DNA from: Cladorhizidae sp. MBARI D1340-BT2 | Lineage: Eukaryota > Porifera > Demospongiae > Poecilosclerida > Cladorhizidae | Length of the DNA: 64,000 nt | Direction of reading: 5' to 3' | Assembly (NCBI GenBank): GCA_028752905.1 | Contig: JAQNBH010000002.1 | Coordinates: forward strand, 18,942,430 to 19,006,429 | Part shown: piece after piece, positions 46,967 to 57,979 of the stretch | Layout: each line of letters opens with the position of its first letter | How positions within the stretch are numbered: position 1 is the stretch's first letter | Notes under the pieces: generated by a model | What the model was told of the DNA's origin: nothing | Seen by the model: only the letters and a program-made list of their open reading frames with translations | Databases searched by the model: none | Made by a program: the position numbers and the translations under genes

Positions 46967-46982
46967 GTGCTCCCCCCCAGTG
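46967..46982 (-). other. gypsy polypurine tract
   Basis: Minus-strand ACTGGGGGGGAGCAC lies directly before the 3' LTR, where the plus-strand primer of reverse transcription is expected. Confidence 0.75.
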
Positions 46983-49900
46983 ATCTTCCACGATGGAACA
47001 AAGGCGAGCTGGAGGATGAATAGTCCGGCCAGCTTTGGTGACATAACCAGAAGCAGGTAGCCTAGGTGACGGTGTGGAGGGCACGAAAGGAGGTGCAGTC
47101 GGAGAGAGACGGTGCCGAGGTGGAGCTGATGTAGCCAGAGGAGATTGGGACCGTGGTGTGGGTGACGGAGGCAGAGACGGTGACTCTATGAAGGCTGCTT
47201 TCAGACGATCAACGGATATGTTATCTGTACGTGAGCCAAGATCCACCTTGAAGAATTTGTCAGACCTGTGGATTACACGGAATGGTCCATCATAAGGTCG
47301 CTGAAGTGGGGAGCGATGGGCATCATGCCGCACGAAAACATGTGTGGCAGACTGTAGATCACAGGGCACATGGAAGGCATGTTGACTGTGGGTAATGACT
47401 GGTGAAGGTCTCAGCTGTGCCATGTGCTGCCGTAGTTGGTCAGCAAAGGTACCTGGTGATGTCATCTGTGATGCCTGATGAATGAAGTCTCCAGGGAGAT
47501 GAAGAGTAGTGCCATAGACCAGTTCGGCAGCTGAAGTACCAAGATCTTCCTTGAGGGCAGTACGCATGCCCAAGAGGACGATGGGGAGTTGAGTGCACCA
47601 AGCTGCAGTGGTGAGCCTTGCTTTGAGGCTTGCCTTAAGTTGGCGATGCATTCGCTCAACCATACCGCTAGCTTGTGGATGGTACAATGTGGTTTGAGTA
47701 GGCTTAATGCCGAACAAGTGGAGGACATCCCACCACAGTTCTGAGATGAATTGGCGTCCACGGTCAGAGGTGATAGAAGCCGGCACACCAAAGCGAGCAA
47801 TCCACCCTGAAAGGAATGCCTGGGCACATGTTTGAGCAGTGCAGTCAGCCATCGGGATTGCTTCTGGCCAGCGAGTGAATCGGTCAATGACTGTAAACAG
47901 ATAGGTGTAGCCTCTTGAAGGTGGGAGAGGTCCCACAATGTCAACATGAAGGTGCTCAAATCTGGAACTTGGCACAGGGAAACTCTGCAGGGGACTAGCC
48001 ACATGTCGTGATCTTACACTGCTGACACAGCTAAGGCATGACTTAGCCCATGAGGTGATATCCTTTTTGAACCCAGGCCATACATACCGAGCTGCGATTA
48101 ACCTCTTTGTGGGTCGGGAACCTGGGTGTGAAAGAGAATGCAGGATGTCGAAAACTCTGCGACGGAGGGAGATGGGCACAACTGGACGAGGGAAACCCAG
48201 TGACATATCACAGAGGATCGAATGATGAGATCCCGGAGGTGTGATGTCTACTAGCTTCAGAGATGTGGTAGCAGTGCGTAGAGCTTGGGTCTCCTGGTCG
48301 GCAGTCTGATGAGCGGCAAGTATAGTCCAATGAAGGAGTAACTGCTGAGAAGCTGTGAATGCGGGACAGGGCGTCAGCGACAACATTGTCCTTCCCATCG
48401 ACATGACGGATATCACTGGTGAATTCTGATATGAAAGAGAGGTGACGAGTTTGTCTAGCTGTCCACTTGTCGGAGTTGGCACTTGAGAGGGCGAATGTCA
48501 GTGGTTTGTGGTCAGTGAAGATGGTGAAGGCTCGACCCTCCACAAAGTGTCGGAAGTGGCGAATAGCCAGGTAGATGGCAAGTCGTTCCTGGTTAAAGGC
48601 TGAGTACCTTGTCTCCGGATCGCGGAGTTTGCGGGAGAAGAAGGAGATTGGTGTCCATTGGCCATGAAGTTGCTGTTCCAGGACTGCACCAACAGAAACA
48701 TTTGAGGCATCAACAGTGATGGACGTTAGTGCTGAAGGATCAGGGTATGCCAACAGGGTAAGTGTTTGTAGTGCCTGCTTACTTTTGATGAAACAGCCTG
48801 ACATGCAGGTGTCCAGATCCAGGGAGTATTCTTCCCTTTGAGGAGCAGGTACAGCGGGTGGAGGACTTCCGCACAGTGAGGATAAAAGCGGCGGTAAAAG
48901 TTAATAAGTCCCAGGTATTCTTGCAAGGAAGTCTTGTTTTCTGGAACAGGAAAATTGCGTATAGCTTCCACACGATCTTCCAGAGGGGCAATGCCTGCGG
49001 AGCTAACGCAATGGCCGAGGAAGTCAAGAGTGGAGACACCAAATTGGCACTTGTCAGGGTTGATGACAAGCCCATACTGAGACAAACATGTGAAGAGAGT
49101 CTGCAGGTGCTGGTCATGCTCTTCAGGTGTGTGGCTGGCTACCAGGATATCATCCATGTAAACAAAGACAAAGGAGAGCTCCCGGCAGACCTGATCCATA
49201 AAACGCTGGAAAGTCTGTGCTGCATTCCGGAGTCCGTAAGGCATCATGAGATATTCATAGAGACCAAATGGTGTTATAATGGCAGTCTTTGGGATGTCCT
49301 CTTGGTGCACAGGAATCTGATTAAAAGCTCGGACAAAGTCTACATTGGAGAAGATTGTGGCTCCACGCAGTGATGCTCCAAAGTCTTGGATGTGAGGGAT
49401 GGGATATCGGTCAGGTGTGGTGATGTCATTGAGGGCACGATAATCACCGCAGGGACGCCATGCTCCTGACTTCTTGGGCACCATATGCAGTGGTGAAGCC
49501 CAGGCACTGGAGGATGGTTGGATGATACCAAGCTGAAGGAGATTGTTGAACTCCTTCTTAGCAGCAGCCAGCTTTGCAGGGGAAAGTCGACGAGCCTTTG
49601 CGAAGGTTGGTCTGCCAGCAGTAACAATGCGGTGCTGGACACCATGTTTTGGTGTCTTGTCAGCCACTTGAGGAGCAGTGAGTTGGGGGAAGTCTCGGAG
49701 AATGGCGTAATACCGATTGTGTGCCGTAGAAAAATAGTTGAGGTGGAGTGCTTCAAGGTTAGACAGGTAAGCAGGAATGGTGCTGCAGGGTGCTTCTGAG
49801 TCATATAGTCGGTGGTGCTTGAGGTCAATGAGCAAACCATGCTCACGGAAAAAGTCTGCACCAATAATTGGTTGGCTGACATCGGCCAGGATGAAAGTCC

Positions 49901-50219
49901 AGTTAAAGTTCTTCCTGAGGCCAAAGTGTAGAGATAAGGTGCGTTTGCCGAAGGTGGGGATGGCAGAACCGTTCGCGGCCCTGAGAGGGAGTCCCTTCTT
50001 GAGTGTCTGATGGTCAATACGTGTTGCAGGAAGCACGCTGACTTCGGCACCAGAATCGACCAAGTAGCGTTGGCCGGAAGTGCAGTCAGTAACAAACAGA
50101 AGGCGACTGTTATTTCCCGATCCACTGGTCGCCATCAGTGGGCGGGGAAAGCGTTTCCCGACATAGAGCAAGGTTTTTTGCATTTGGTGGCATCCTTGCC
50201 AAATCGGGCATGGTACCAA
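46970..50219 (-). pseudogene. pol: gypsy pol: protease, RT, RNase H, integrase
   Basis: Minus-strand frames in order. Protease with [12 protein letters not shown] (about 50055). Reverse transcriptase with [32 protein letters not shown] and the YMDD box (about 49160). After a shift near 48790, RNase H with TVDAS, NQERLAIY and FTDHKPL. After another shift near 48360, integrase with a zinc-binding H/C region (HSLSHPG to CLSC), HVDIVGP, ITSDRGRQF and GMVERMHRQ as the DDE residues, and a C-terminal region with YDGPFRVIHRSDKFFKV. Protein order is that of Ty3/gypsy (Metaviridae-type). At least two frameshifts disable it. A -1 type shift at the gag-pol border may be natural. Confidence 0.9.
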
Positions 50220-50888
50220 CAGAGTGTGGCGGAAGGGGAGGTGGTAGAGGGAGCTGAAAAATTGCCAGTTTTCTGCTGCAAGGAGAATCGACGTGTAAGG
50301 TCTTCCAGCTCAGAGCGGAGAGAGGCAATAGTGTCAACATTGGCAGTGACAGGTGCGATGTTGCTGAAGGACCCAGGTAGAGAGGCTTCTGGGGTGACTG
50401 CAACGAGGCTGTCAGCAAGGGAAGCAAGCTGCTCTGTACTTTTGTCAGGGTGCGATTTCAAGACAAGCTGGACTGCCACTGGAAGACGAGTGAGGAAAAT
50501 TTCTTGGAGGATTGGGTCGTTATTGCAGGTTTTGTCCGCTAGCTGTTCGATTCGTCGAAGTAGCTGTGATGGTTTCTGGTCGCCCAGTGGCTCCAGAGAG
50601 AGCAGTTTTTGCATCCTCTGGGACTCAGTGAGGGATGTGCGTGAGACGAGGCGCTCTTTCAAGGTGTCAATAGGATCAACAGCTGGAACAGTGACAATAA
50701 CATCACGTACCTCACAGGCAATCTCAGGTGCTAGGGAGCCAACGATATAGTGGTACTTTGTTAGCTGTGACCTTGGTAGCAAACTGTGCCTCCACCTGGT
50801 GAAACCAAAGAGCTGGGTCTTCCTGCCAAAATGGAGGCAGTTTAAGGGAGACAGTATGGACAGCAGCGCGAGGCTCTTCTAGAGCCAT
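50135..50888 (-). pseudogene. gag: gypsy gag (capsid)
   Basis: Start at 50888 (MALEEPRAAVHTVSLKLPPF), chosen because it begins the conserved capsid opening. WFHQVEAQF leads to a one-base frameshift near 50765. The rest reads KYHYIVGSLAPEIACEVRDV, LLRRIEQLADKT and LPVAVQLVL. The end [18 protein letters not shown] takes the place of a classic zinc knuckle. It would form the particle that holds the RNA. Confidence 0.85.
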
Positions 50889-50928
50889 GTAAACTTGCTT
50901 GGAAGGCTGTGTAGATGCTACACAGGCA

Positions 50929-50943
50929 GCGTCGGGGTCACCA
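50929..50943 (-). other. gypsy primer binding site
   Basis: Minus-strand TGGTGACCCCGACGC begins one base inside the 5' LTR. TGG pairs with a tRNA CCA end. I have not identified which tRNA. Confidence 0.6.
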
Positions 50944-50944
50944 A

Positions 50945-51124
50945 TGAAGTGGATAAAAGTTATATAACACTTCTCAATAGGCAGCACATTTCAACTGGTA
51001 AGGTTTCATACAACTGTGCGTTAACTAGAACATTGTGATTGTTAATTAACTAGTGTACACGGAAGTGTCACGAAGGAATGTTCAAATCACGACGGAAACG
51101 AGGCAGGAAAGTGTGGTCGCTACA
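50945..51124 (-). repeat. gypsy 5' LTR
   Basis: 180 bp, same ends as the 3' LTR, followed by the ATGT duplication at 51125-51128. Confidence 0.95.
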
Positions 51125-52019
51125 ATGTCTTGGCAAAATTTGATGTGTACTTGGGGTCATTATCTTGCATGAACCTGTGATGGTTGGGGGAAATGTCCTG
51201 TAGAAATGGAAGTAGAGTCTTATCTAAAATGTCGCAATACAAGGAGGCCCGCATGATGCCTTCGAAGATACAAATCCCACTTGTGCCTCACAGGCTTATC
51301 CCAGCCAAGACATGGACCTTCACTGGATGTTTGGGCCTGTAATTGAATGCATATATCAATACTAATCCGCAGTGCAAGTGTTAAATAATCACCTAAGTTT
51401 TGTGGCATCTTAATGCCTATACCTTGGTTTGTTCTTGAGGGGTTCACCTCTTTACGGCAGCGGAAGCGCGTGTGAGTTTCCAGTTGTATTGTGCACTCAT
51501 CAGTCCACACTACATCTTCAAACCCGCCAGACGCTTCTGCAAGATATTGCTGTGCCCATTCCAATCTCTTCACCTGTTAGAGACGAGTTGAGGATATTCA
51601 AGTTAACCTACATTGCAGTTAAGACTAGTTATATACAAACCTGTCGGATAAGTTGGCAGTAAGAGCTGCAACGAAAGGTCCACCCGAGAGCAGTCCGACA
51701 GCGGAGGATTGTGTGGAGAGAGATATTATAGCCTCGGGACTGCAGCATATGGTGCAGCTGGTAGGCAGTGGTCTCATCATTATGCCTCATCTGTTCCTCC
51801 ACTAACTTTTTTAATGTCTGCTGACACAATCGAAGACCTTCCACTGCCTTCCCGCCAGGCAATGTTTCCCGTTTTGCGGTACCACAACATAAAATTTCTT
51901 ATTCCCCGACTACTCGCAAGTAAGCCTTCATCGGCCAGCATTTTAGCGATGGTGGTTGACTTGTAGCCCTCTCTTATCAAACAGAGTATCCTTTGTTTTT
52001 TGTACTCAGAATAAACCAT
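51125..52019 (-). pseudogene. Tc1-like transposase of element 1, N-terminal and central part
   Basis: Start at 52019 (MVYSEYKKQRILCLIREGYK). An HTH pair follows (TTIAKMLADEG, SRGIRNF), then GRSSIVSADIK with a one-base shift in an A run near 51816, and TAYQLHHMLQSRGYNISLHT, GWTFRCSSYCQL. Two short introns with GT/AG borders lie at 51574-51640 and 51337-51392. Exon 2 has VWTDECTIQLETHTRFRC (first Asp). Exon 3 has HPVKVHV, a TGA at 51288-51290 where Arg is usual, GICIFEGIM and FMQDNDPKYTSNFA (second Asp). With NPIEHLW beyond the gypsy this is a Tc1/mariner DDE enzyme that cuts and joins at TA. Confidence 0.85.
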
Positions 52020-52526
52020 AATGCGTAAGAAAACTGCTGGGGGATACTAAATCAAAAGCGAGAAAAAGATAAATATTAGAGAAATACTAGAAAGAGGGAA
52101 GGGAACTTACACTTGACGGTAAAATGAAATGGCTTCAAGATGGAAGACTGACACTTGCTCCACTTTATCCCTGGACTGGAGTGGAGACTGGCGCTCAACT
52201 GCACTCTACATGCTTTGAAACTTGGACACGCTCGATTGCCTCTAAGCTAAGCGCCCCGCTTCAAAGCGCATGCGCCGAAGCCGCCTGGCGGTTATTACGT
52301 TTTCTACAGTTTGTTTCCGTTCGTTCGTTTACCAACGTTGACTCCCGTTGGTTTACGTTCGATTTATAACTGTTAACGGTTTGGTTTTTTAGCGTTCACG
52401 GCATCGTTGTTTAACGTTGAATGCAACGCAACCGGCATGTTTTTTTGGCTGCTACTGTAGCTCCAATAAGACTCCCAGACTAGTTCACTTAGCAAACCAG
52501 CAGTGCCAAACAACAACCATATAGAG

Positions 52527-53080
52527 CAGAGGTGCCCACACTTTTTCGGCTTGCAAGCTACTTTTAAAATGACCAGGTCAAAATGATCTACCTGTATTAA
52601 AAAATGCTAATATATTTATTTATATATGTACTGAGTATACTTTAATATATGTTGGCATACCTTGAATCACTACATGAACCCTTACGGCACAAAACAATTG
52701 AATACGTTTATGGTCACTACTTTACTCTGATGACTTGCACTGTCAGAATGGAGTCAGCCGAATATGACATGGTGAAAAAAAAGTCCTCCCACCTGGTCCG
52801 GCTTCCCCACTCATTTTAATATCCCTACTTTAGTAGATATAAATTGGCAGGCTAACTAGGTCACTAGCTCGTTTTAGTTTTGCAGTAGCTCGCGCGTTTT
52901 CTACGTGGTGACCTGTGTGTTAGAAGTTAAGTAACACAAGACTAGCTGCCCTGTACGTCAATCAAGAACTGCCAAAGGGAGGATAGACTGTTTAAAAAAG
53001 AAGATTGAATGGAGCGCGATCTGCCCGTACTACATGCGCGATCTACCGGTCGATCGCGATCGACCTATTGGGCACCCCTG
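52527..53080. mobile_element. hAT-type MITE
   Basis: 554 bp. Ends CAGAGGTGCCCA and TGGGCACCCCTG are inverted copies; flanking 8-mers ATATAGAG (52519-52526) and ATGTAGAG (53081-53088) match at 7 of 8, as expected for a hAT duplication. The right part contains GATCGCGATCGAC-type palindromes. No coding capacity. Confidence 0.85.
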
Positions 53081-53088
53081 ATGTAGAG

Positions 53089-53516
53089 TATAGAAGCTAT
53101 GACAAAACCTCTTCAAAAGTCTACGTCTCTACGTAACTTGCATTCAATAGGTCCATTCACAATAATACTACTACTAATAATAAATATTAATAACCAGAGG
53201 ACTCCAAAACTGTTCATAAGGCACGTCCAGGACTCTTTTGTTTTTAAAATAATTTTTTACTGCACATCAAGGTAGAAAGACGAGGGTAGTGGTGGTTGTC
53301 GATGATGCAAGCACGCTAGCTCACATGCTGGATTAGAAGGAGAACGAATGATCTGCAGTCAGTTCTTCCGCTTGGTTGGTGGAACTTTTCGCTCCTGGGA
53401 AACTTTATCAAGTCTAAAAAGGAGGAAGTAGTACTGTAGCTAGCACTCCAGCTAAGATGTCTGCTTTGCAACTGTTAGCAAGTCCATGAAGGAGACTGTG
53501 GCTGACCCCACATAGG
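53089..53516. other. No recognised gene
   Basis: Unique sequence with a short TAATAATA tract near 53165. Nothing coding is supported. Confidence 0.4.
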
Positions 53517-53825
53517 CGCAGTGTACAATAGCAACAAGACATGGCATGTTCTGATGGGAGCAGTGTACAATAGCAACAAGACATGGCATGTTCTGATGGG
53601 AGCAGTGTACAATAGCAACAAGACATGGCATGTTCTGATGGGAGCAGTGTACAATAGCAACAAGACATGGCATGTTCTGATGGGAGCAGTGTACAATAGC
53701 AACAATACATGGCATGTTCTGATGGGAGCAGTGTACAATAGCAACAAGACATGGCATGTTCTGATGGGAGCAGTGTACAATAGCAACAAGACATGGCATG
53801 TTCTGATGGGAGCAGTGTACAATAC
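53517..53825. repeat. 42-bp minisatellite
   Basis: Seven nearly identical copies of GCAGTGTACAATAGCAACAA followed by GACATGGCATGTTCTGATGG GA. Frames open on both strands are due to the 14-codon period. Confidence 0.95.
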
Positions 53826-53892
53826 GCTTGAGCAGAACTTTACAAGACTCCTGTATAGTTCTCCAACACTTAAACAAAATGTAATAATAAAG

Positions 53893-54098
53893 AAATGGCC
53901 TACCACCAACTTTAAAATAGCAATTTTAATTGTAAAGGGTTACTGACTGGTGTGATCTGCATGGGTACAATCTTGCTTCCTTTAAGCAAGCAAATAAATG
54001 GCCTACCACCAACTTTAAAATAGCAATTTTAATTGTAAAGGGTCACTGACTGGTTGTGATCTGCATGGGTACAATCTTGCTTCCTTTAAGCAAGCACA
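53893..54098. repeat. 103-bp direct duplication
   Basis: Two tandem copies beginning AAATGGCCTACCACCAACTT and ending TTCCTTTAAGCAAGCA, differing by a few bases. Confidence 0.9.
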
Positions 54099-54112
54099 CG
54101 TGACTGGTGTAC

Positions 54113-55236
54113 AATATGGATGCACTATATGGATGCACTATATGGATGCACTATATGGATGCACTATATGGATGCACTATATGGATGCACTATATGGATG
54201 CACTATATGGATGCACTATATGGATGCACTATATGGATGCACTATATGGATGCACTATATGGATGCACTATATGGATGCACTATATGGATGCACTATATG
54301 GATGCACTATATGGATGCACTATATGGATGCACTATAGGGATGCACTATAGGGATGCACTATAGGGATGCACTATAGGGATGCACTATAGGGATGCACTA
54401 TAGGGATGCACTATAGGGATGCACTATAGGGATGCACTATAGGGATGCACTATAGGGATGCACTATAGGGATGCACTATAGGGATGCACTATAGGGATGC
54501 ACTATAGGGATGCACTATAGGGATGCACTATAGGGATGCACTATAGGGATGCACTATAGGGATGCACTATAGGGATGCACTATAGGGATGCACTATAGGG
54601 ATGCACTATAGGGATGCACTATAGGGATGCACTATAGGGATGCACTATAGGGATGCACTATAGGGATGCACTATAGGGATGCACTATAGGGATGCACTAT
54701 AGGGATGCACTATAGGGATGCACTATAGGGATGCACTATAGGGATGCACTATAGGGATGCACTATAGGGATGCACTATAGGGTGCACTATAGGGATGCAC
54801 TATAGGGATGCACTATAGGGATGCACTATAGGGATGCACTATAGGGATGCACTATAGGGATGCACTACAGGGATGCACTACAGGGATGCACTACATGGAT
54901 GCACTACATGGATGCACTACATGGATGCACTACATGGATGCACTACATGGATGCACTACATGGATGCACTATAGGGATGCACTACATGGATGCACTACAT
55001 GGATGCCCTATATGGATGCACTACATGGATGCACTACATGGATGCCCTACATGGATGCACTATATGGATGCACTATATGGATGCACTATAGGGATGCACT
55101 ATAGGGATGCACTATAGGGATGCACTATATGGATGCACTATATGGATGCACTATATGGATGCACTATATGGATGCACTATATGGATGCACTATATGGATG
55201 CACTATATGGATGCACTATATGGATGCACTATATGG
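54113..55236. repeat. 13-bp satellite with block structure
   Basis: About 86 copies of a 13-bp unit. The array is divided into blocks: TATGGATGCACTA (about 54113-54328), TAGGGATGCACTA (about 54329-54870, one unit short by a base near 54782), then a mix with TACATGGATGCAC, and again TATGG to the end. Because 13 is not a multiple of three, all three plus frames stay open with a cycling peptide; this is not coding. Confidence 0.95.
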
Positions 55237-55239
55237 AAG

Positions 55240-55530
55240 TGTTGGTATATGTATATATATATATATATAGGTCCATACATGCACATATATAACATGCACG
55301 TAGGTACATACATATATACATTTGTGATTACATACACACACACAAATATATAGAACATGTGTGATTAATACATACATATATACATGTGTGTATGTATAAA
55401 TACATAATGTGTATAAGGGAGTGTTAGTCTGTGTTGTGTGCATGTGCATGTATGTGCACATGTGTGTGCATCTGTGTGTGTGCACATGTGTGTGTGTGCA
55501 TGTGTGCGCATGTGTGTGTGCAACAATTAC
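55240..55530. repeat. TA- and TG-rich simple repeats
   Basis: (TA)n near 55250-55270, ATACATATATACAT mixtures, then (TG)n/GCATGTG to 55520. Confidence 0.85.
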
Positions 55531-55644
55531 GACCTACATGCAGAGTTGTAGCCTGCAGATATGGGGCTCATCATGCCCTGGGAGGTGCGGCCAAGACTGC
55601 CGAATGGGTTCACAGGAAGAGCACTGTGCAAATAATATAACAAC

Positions 55645-56240
55645 AGCAACAGGCACATAATACTATGTCCACATGAATACCCCATAACAGGCACATAACA
55701 CTATGTCCACATGAATGCCTCACAACAGGCACTTAACACTATGTCCACATGAATACCTCACAACAGGCACATAACACTATGTCCACATGAATGCCTCACA
55801 ACAGGCACATTACACTATGTCCACATGAATACCTCACAACAGGCACATAACACTATGTCCACATGAATACCTCACAACAGGCACGTAACACTGTCCACAT
55901 GAATACATCACAGCAGGCACATAACACTATGTCCACATGAATACCTCACAACAGGCACATAACACTATGTCCACATGAATACCTCACAACAGGCACATAA
56001 CACTATGTCCACATGAATACCACAACACACACATAACACTATGTCCACATGAATACCTCACAACAGGCACATAACACTATGTCCACATGAATACCTCACA
56101 ACAGGCACATAACACTATGTCCACAAGAATACCTCACAACAGGCACATAACACTATGTCCACATTACTACCTCACAACAGGCATATAACACTATGTCCAC
56201 ATGAATACCTCCCAACGGTCACATAACACTATGTCCATTA
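55645..56240. repeat. 38-bp minisatellite
   Basis: About 15 copies of CACAACAGGCACATAACACT followed by ATGTCCACATGAATACCT, with small deletions in individual copies. Confidence 0.95.
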
Positions 56241-56939
56241 CGAATATTTACATGCAACATGAACCAAGAGGTTAGAAACTTGACAGTGCTTATAAAGTTG
56301 CTGACCTTTGACCTTTACCCACACTACTATACATGAGAAAGAAAAGCTTCTTGGCTGTACTTATTTACTTAAAACAATAAAATTAAAAAACCATGACAAC
56401 TGTGTAAAAAAGGGAGAAGGTGAAAATCAGAAAATGGAAGGCCAAGACAAGTAGGTCAGCCTCCTCCAAAAGCATCTGCTCCTATGAAAAAGAGAAGGAG
56501 GCTCCAGCAGCAGACCTCGCATGTTAAGCTAGTGTTCTGACTAGAAGCCAAGCCTCCTACAGGCACAGAATAAAATGCAGACACCGGATGCACCATGGGA
56601 AATTGAGCATCAGGACAAGATGCATAAGTGTGTATAAAAGGTAAAGCATCGTCATTGTCATAAGTACACATAACACACGTTAGTTCTTGTAGTGCAAAGG
56701 TTAGCATAGACGAGCTGCATGGCATTCCTTGATTAGTTTTTGAGATGTGTACACATGTACCTTCCGATGGCAGATGAGAGGTTGGAAGGGCGTGGCTTAG
56801 GAGCGACCAATCCTTGTCCAGTACTCATTAGACTAGCTCTGCCACTTCCCAGTGGGAGCATGCCAGTCCTGTAGGCATGACAACCAGCGATAATAGCCTT
56901 CAATAATAGCCATGTATGCAGTTAAGTATGTACACTGAA
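56241..56939. other. No recognised gene
   Basis: A minus-strand 89-codon frame (56456-56725) has no known motif. No repeat structure is seen. Confidence 0.4.
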
Positions 56940-57205
56940 CATTAGGGGTTAGGAATACGCTAAGGCTAGGGCTATTCTAGGGCTAGGGCTAGGGTTATTG
57001 TAGGGCTTGGGTATTGTACATGTAGGTTTAGTCTAGGGCTAGATGTATTGTAGGGCTACGGATATTCTAGGGCTATTCTAGTGCTATGAGTATTCTAGGG
57101 CTAGGGCTATTTTAGGGCTAGGAATTTTCTAGGGCAAGGGTATTCTAGGATTAGGGCTATTACAGGACTAGGGGTATTGTAGGGTTAAGGCTATGCTAGA
57201 GGTGT
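56940..57205. repeat. Degenerate GGGCTA-type repeat
   Basis: Many irregular copies of CTAGGGCTAGGGTTATTGTA and shorter forms, built on a TAGGG core that recalls telomere repeats but is too irregular to be one. Confidence 0.75.
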
Positions 57206-57446
57206 AGGGTGAGGGCCAAGGGCATCCAAGGATGGGCCAAAAGCATCCTAGCTATCCCAAAAGAAGCTCCCCCCCCCCCCCCAATAAGAGCCACGTATTC
57301 AGCTTTGCTCAATGATCTATCTTGCCTTCCGGCAGCCGTAGGAGGTGATGGGGCTCCTAGCTGTGGCATGACACCGAGGTTAGAGGCAGCAAAGTTCCCC
57401 GGCGTAGTGTTGCAGCGACTCACCATCTGCACAGAACCAACACAAA

Positions 57447-57735
57447 TGCACATCATCTGCACAGAACCATCACAAATGCACATTACAATTAACTCTAGAC
57501 TGCACTAGTGGAAATGCTCACACACTCATGGACCCAACAAGCACAGCAGCTTCAGCGGAGGTCAGAACAATACACCCCACAGTGCAGCCACTCCATGGTT
57601 ACGGAGAGCTGGAAATGCAAAGCAACAGGGAACCTGTGCGGTGGCTTCCAGCAGACGGCATTTGAAAATACTGAAGATTTTATCTTTCAATTATTATTGT
57701 TGTTTGTTGTCGTTGTTTGGGGGGGGGGGGGGGGC
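57447..57735 (+). repeat. Dispersed duplicate, copy 1
   Basis: Shares with 63211-63508 about 280 bp at high identity: CATCATCTGCACAGAACCAT, ACACTCATGGACCCAA, TCCATGGTTACGGAGAGCTG, GGTGGCTTCCAGCAGACGGC. Both copies end in a (TTG)n-like stretch and a long G run. Indels: 15 extra bases near 57538 here, about 13 extra near 63441 in the other. Confidence 0.9.
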
Positions 57736-57830
57736 AATGTTTCACCAAATGCCTTGGTCTTCGGCCGTCACCCAAGTATTTGGTTGGAACATTGGCATAT
57801 AGCATAAAACAAAATAAAATATATACATTA

Positions 57831-57939
57831 CAGTAGACCCTCGCTAATCCGGACCCTGTTAATCCGAAACCTCGCTAATCCGAACGACATTAGGTAGAAA
57901 GAAAAAAACAGAAAAAAACAAAAAAAAAATATTTTAAAG

Positions 57940-57979
<40 letters not shown>

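Larger units (their letters stand above)
46787..51124 (-). mobile_element. Ty3/gypsy LTR retrotransposon
   Basis: 4338 bp on the minus strand with two 180-bp LTRs, primer site, polypurine tract, and a gag-pol order of capsid, protease, RT, RNase H, integrase. A 4-bp ATGT duplication flanks it (46783-46786 and 51125-51128). The insertion is inside the element 1 transposase. Four differences between the LTRs (about 2 percent) point to a fairly recent insertion. Confidence 0.95.
44167..52457. mobile_element. Tc1/BEN-type element 1 (with nested gypsy)
   Basis: Inverted ends CAGTAGCGGCCAAAAATAAA (left) and CAGTAGCAGCCAAAAAAACA (right, read inward), both continuing CATGCCGGTTGCGTT. TA duplications lie outside (44165-44166 and 52458-52459). 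Without the 4.3-kb retrotransposon the element is about 3.95 kb. It has a plus-strand BEN-domain gene at the left and a minus-strand Tc1-like transposase at the right, converging near 46.2-46.5 kb. AACG/CGTT motifs are frequent next to both ends. Confidence 0.85.

Noticed and set aside
48858..50750. Plus-strand frames of 77-246 codons antisense to the gypsy
   Set aside because: They are shadows of gag-pol in the opposite strand.
53421..53909. Cys/Tyr- and His-rich frames over the 42-bp repeat
   Set aside because: All follow from the 14-codon repeat; frames are open on both strands.
54100..55353. Frames open in all three plus phases with a cycling MHYMDALYGCTIW peptide
   Set aside because: Direct consequence of a 13-bp unit without stops.
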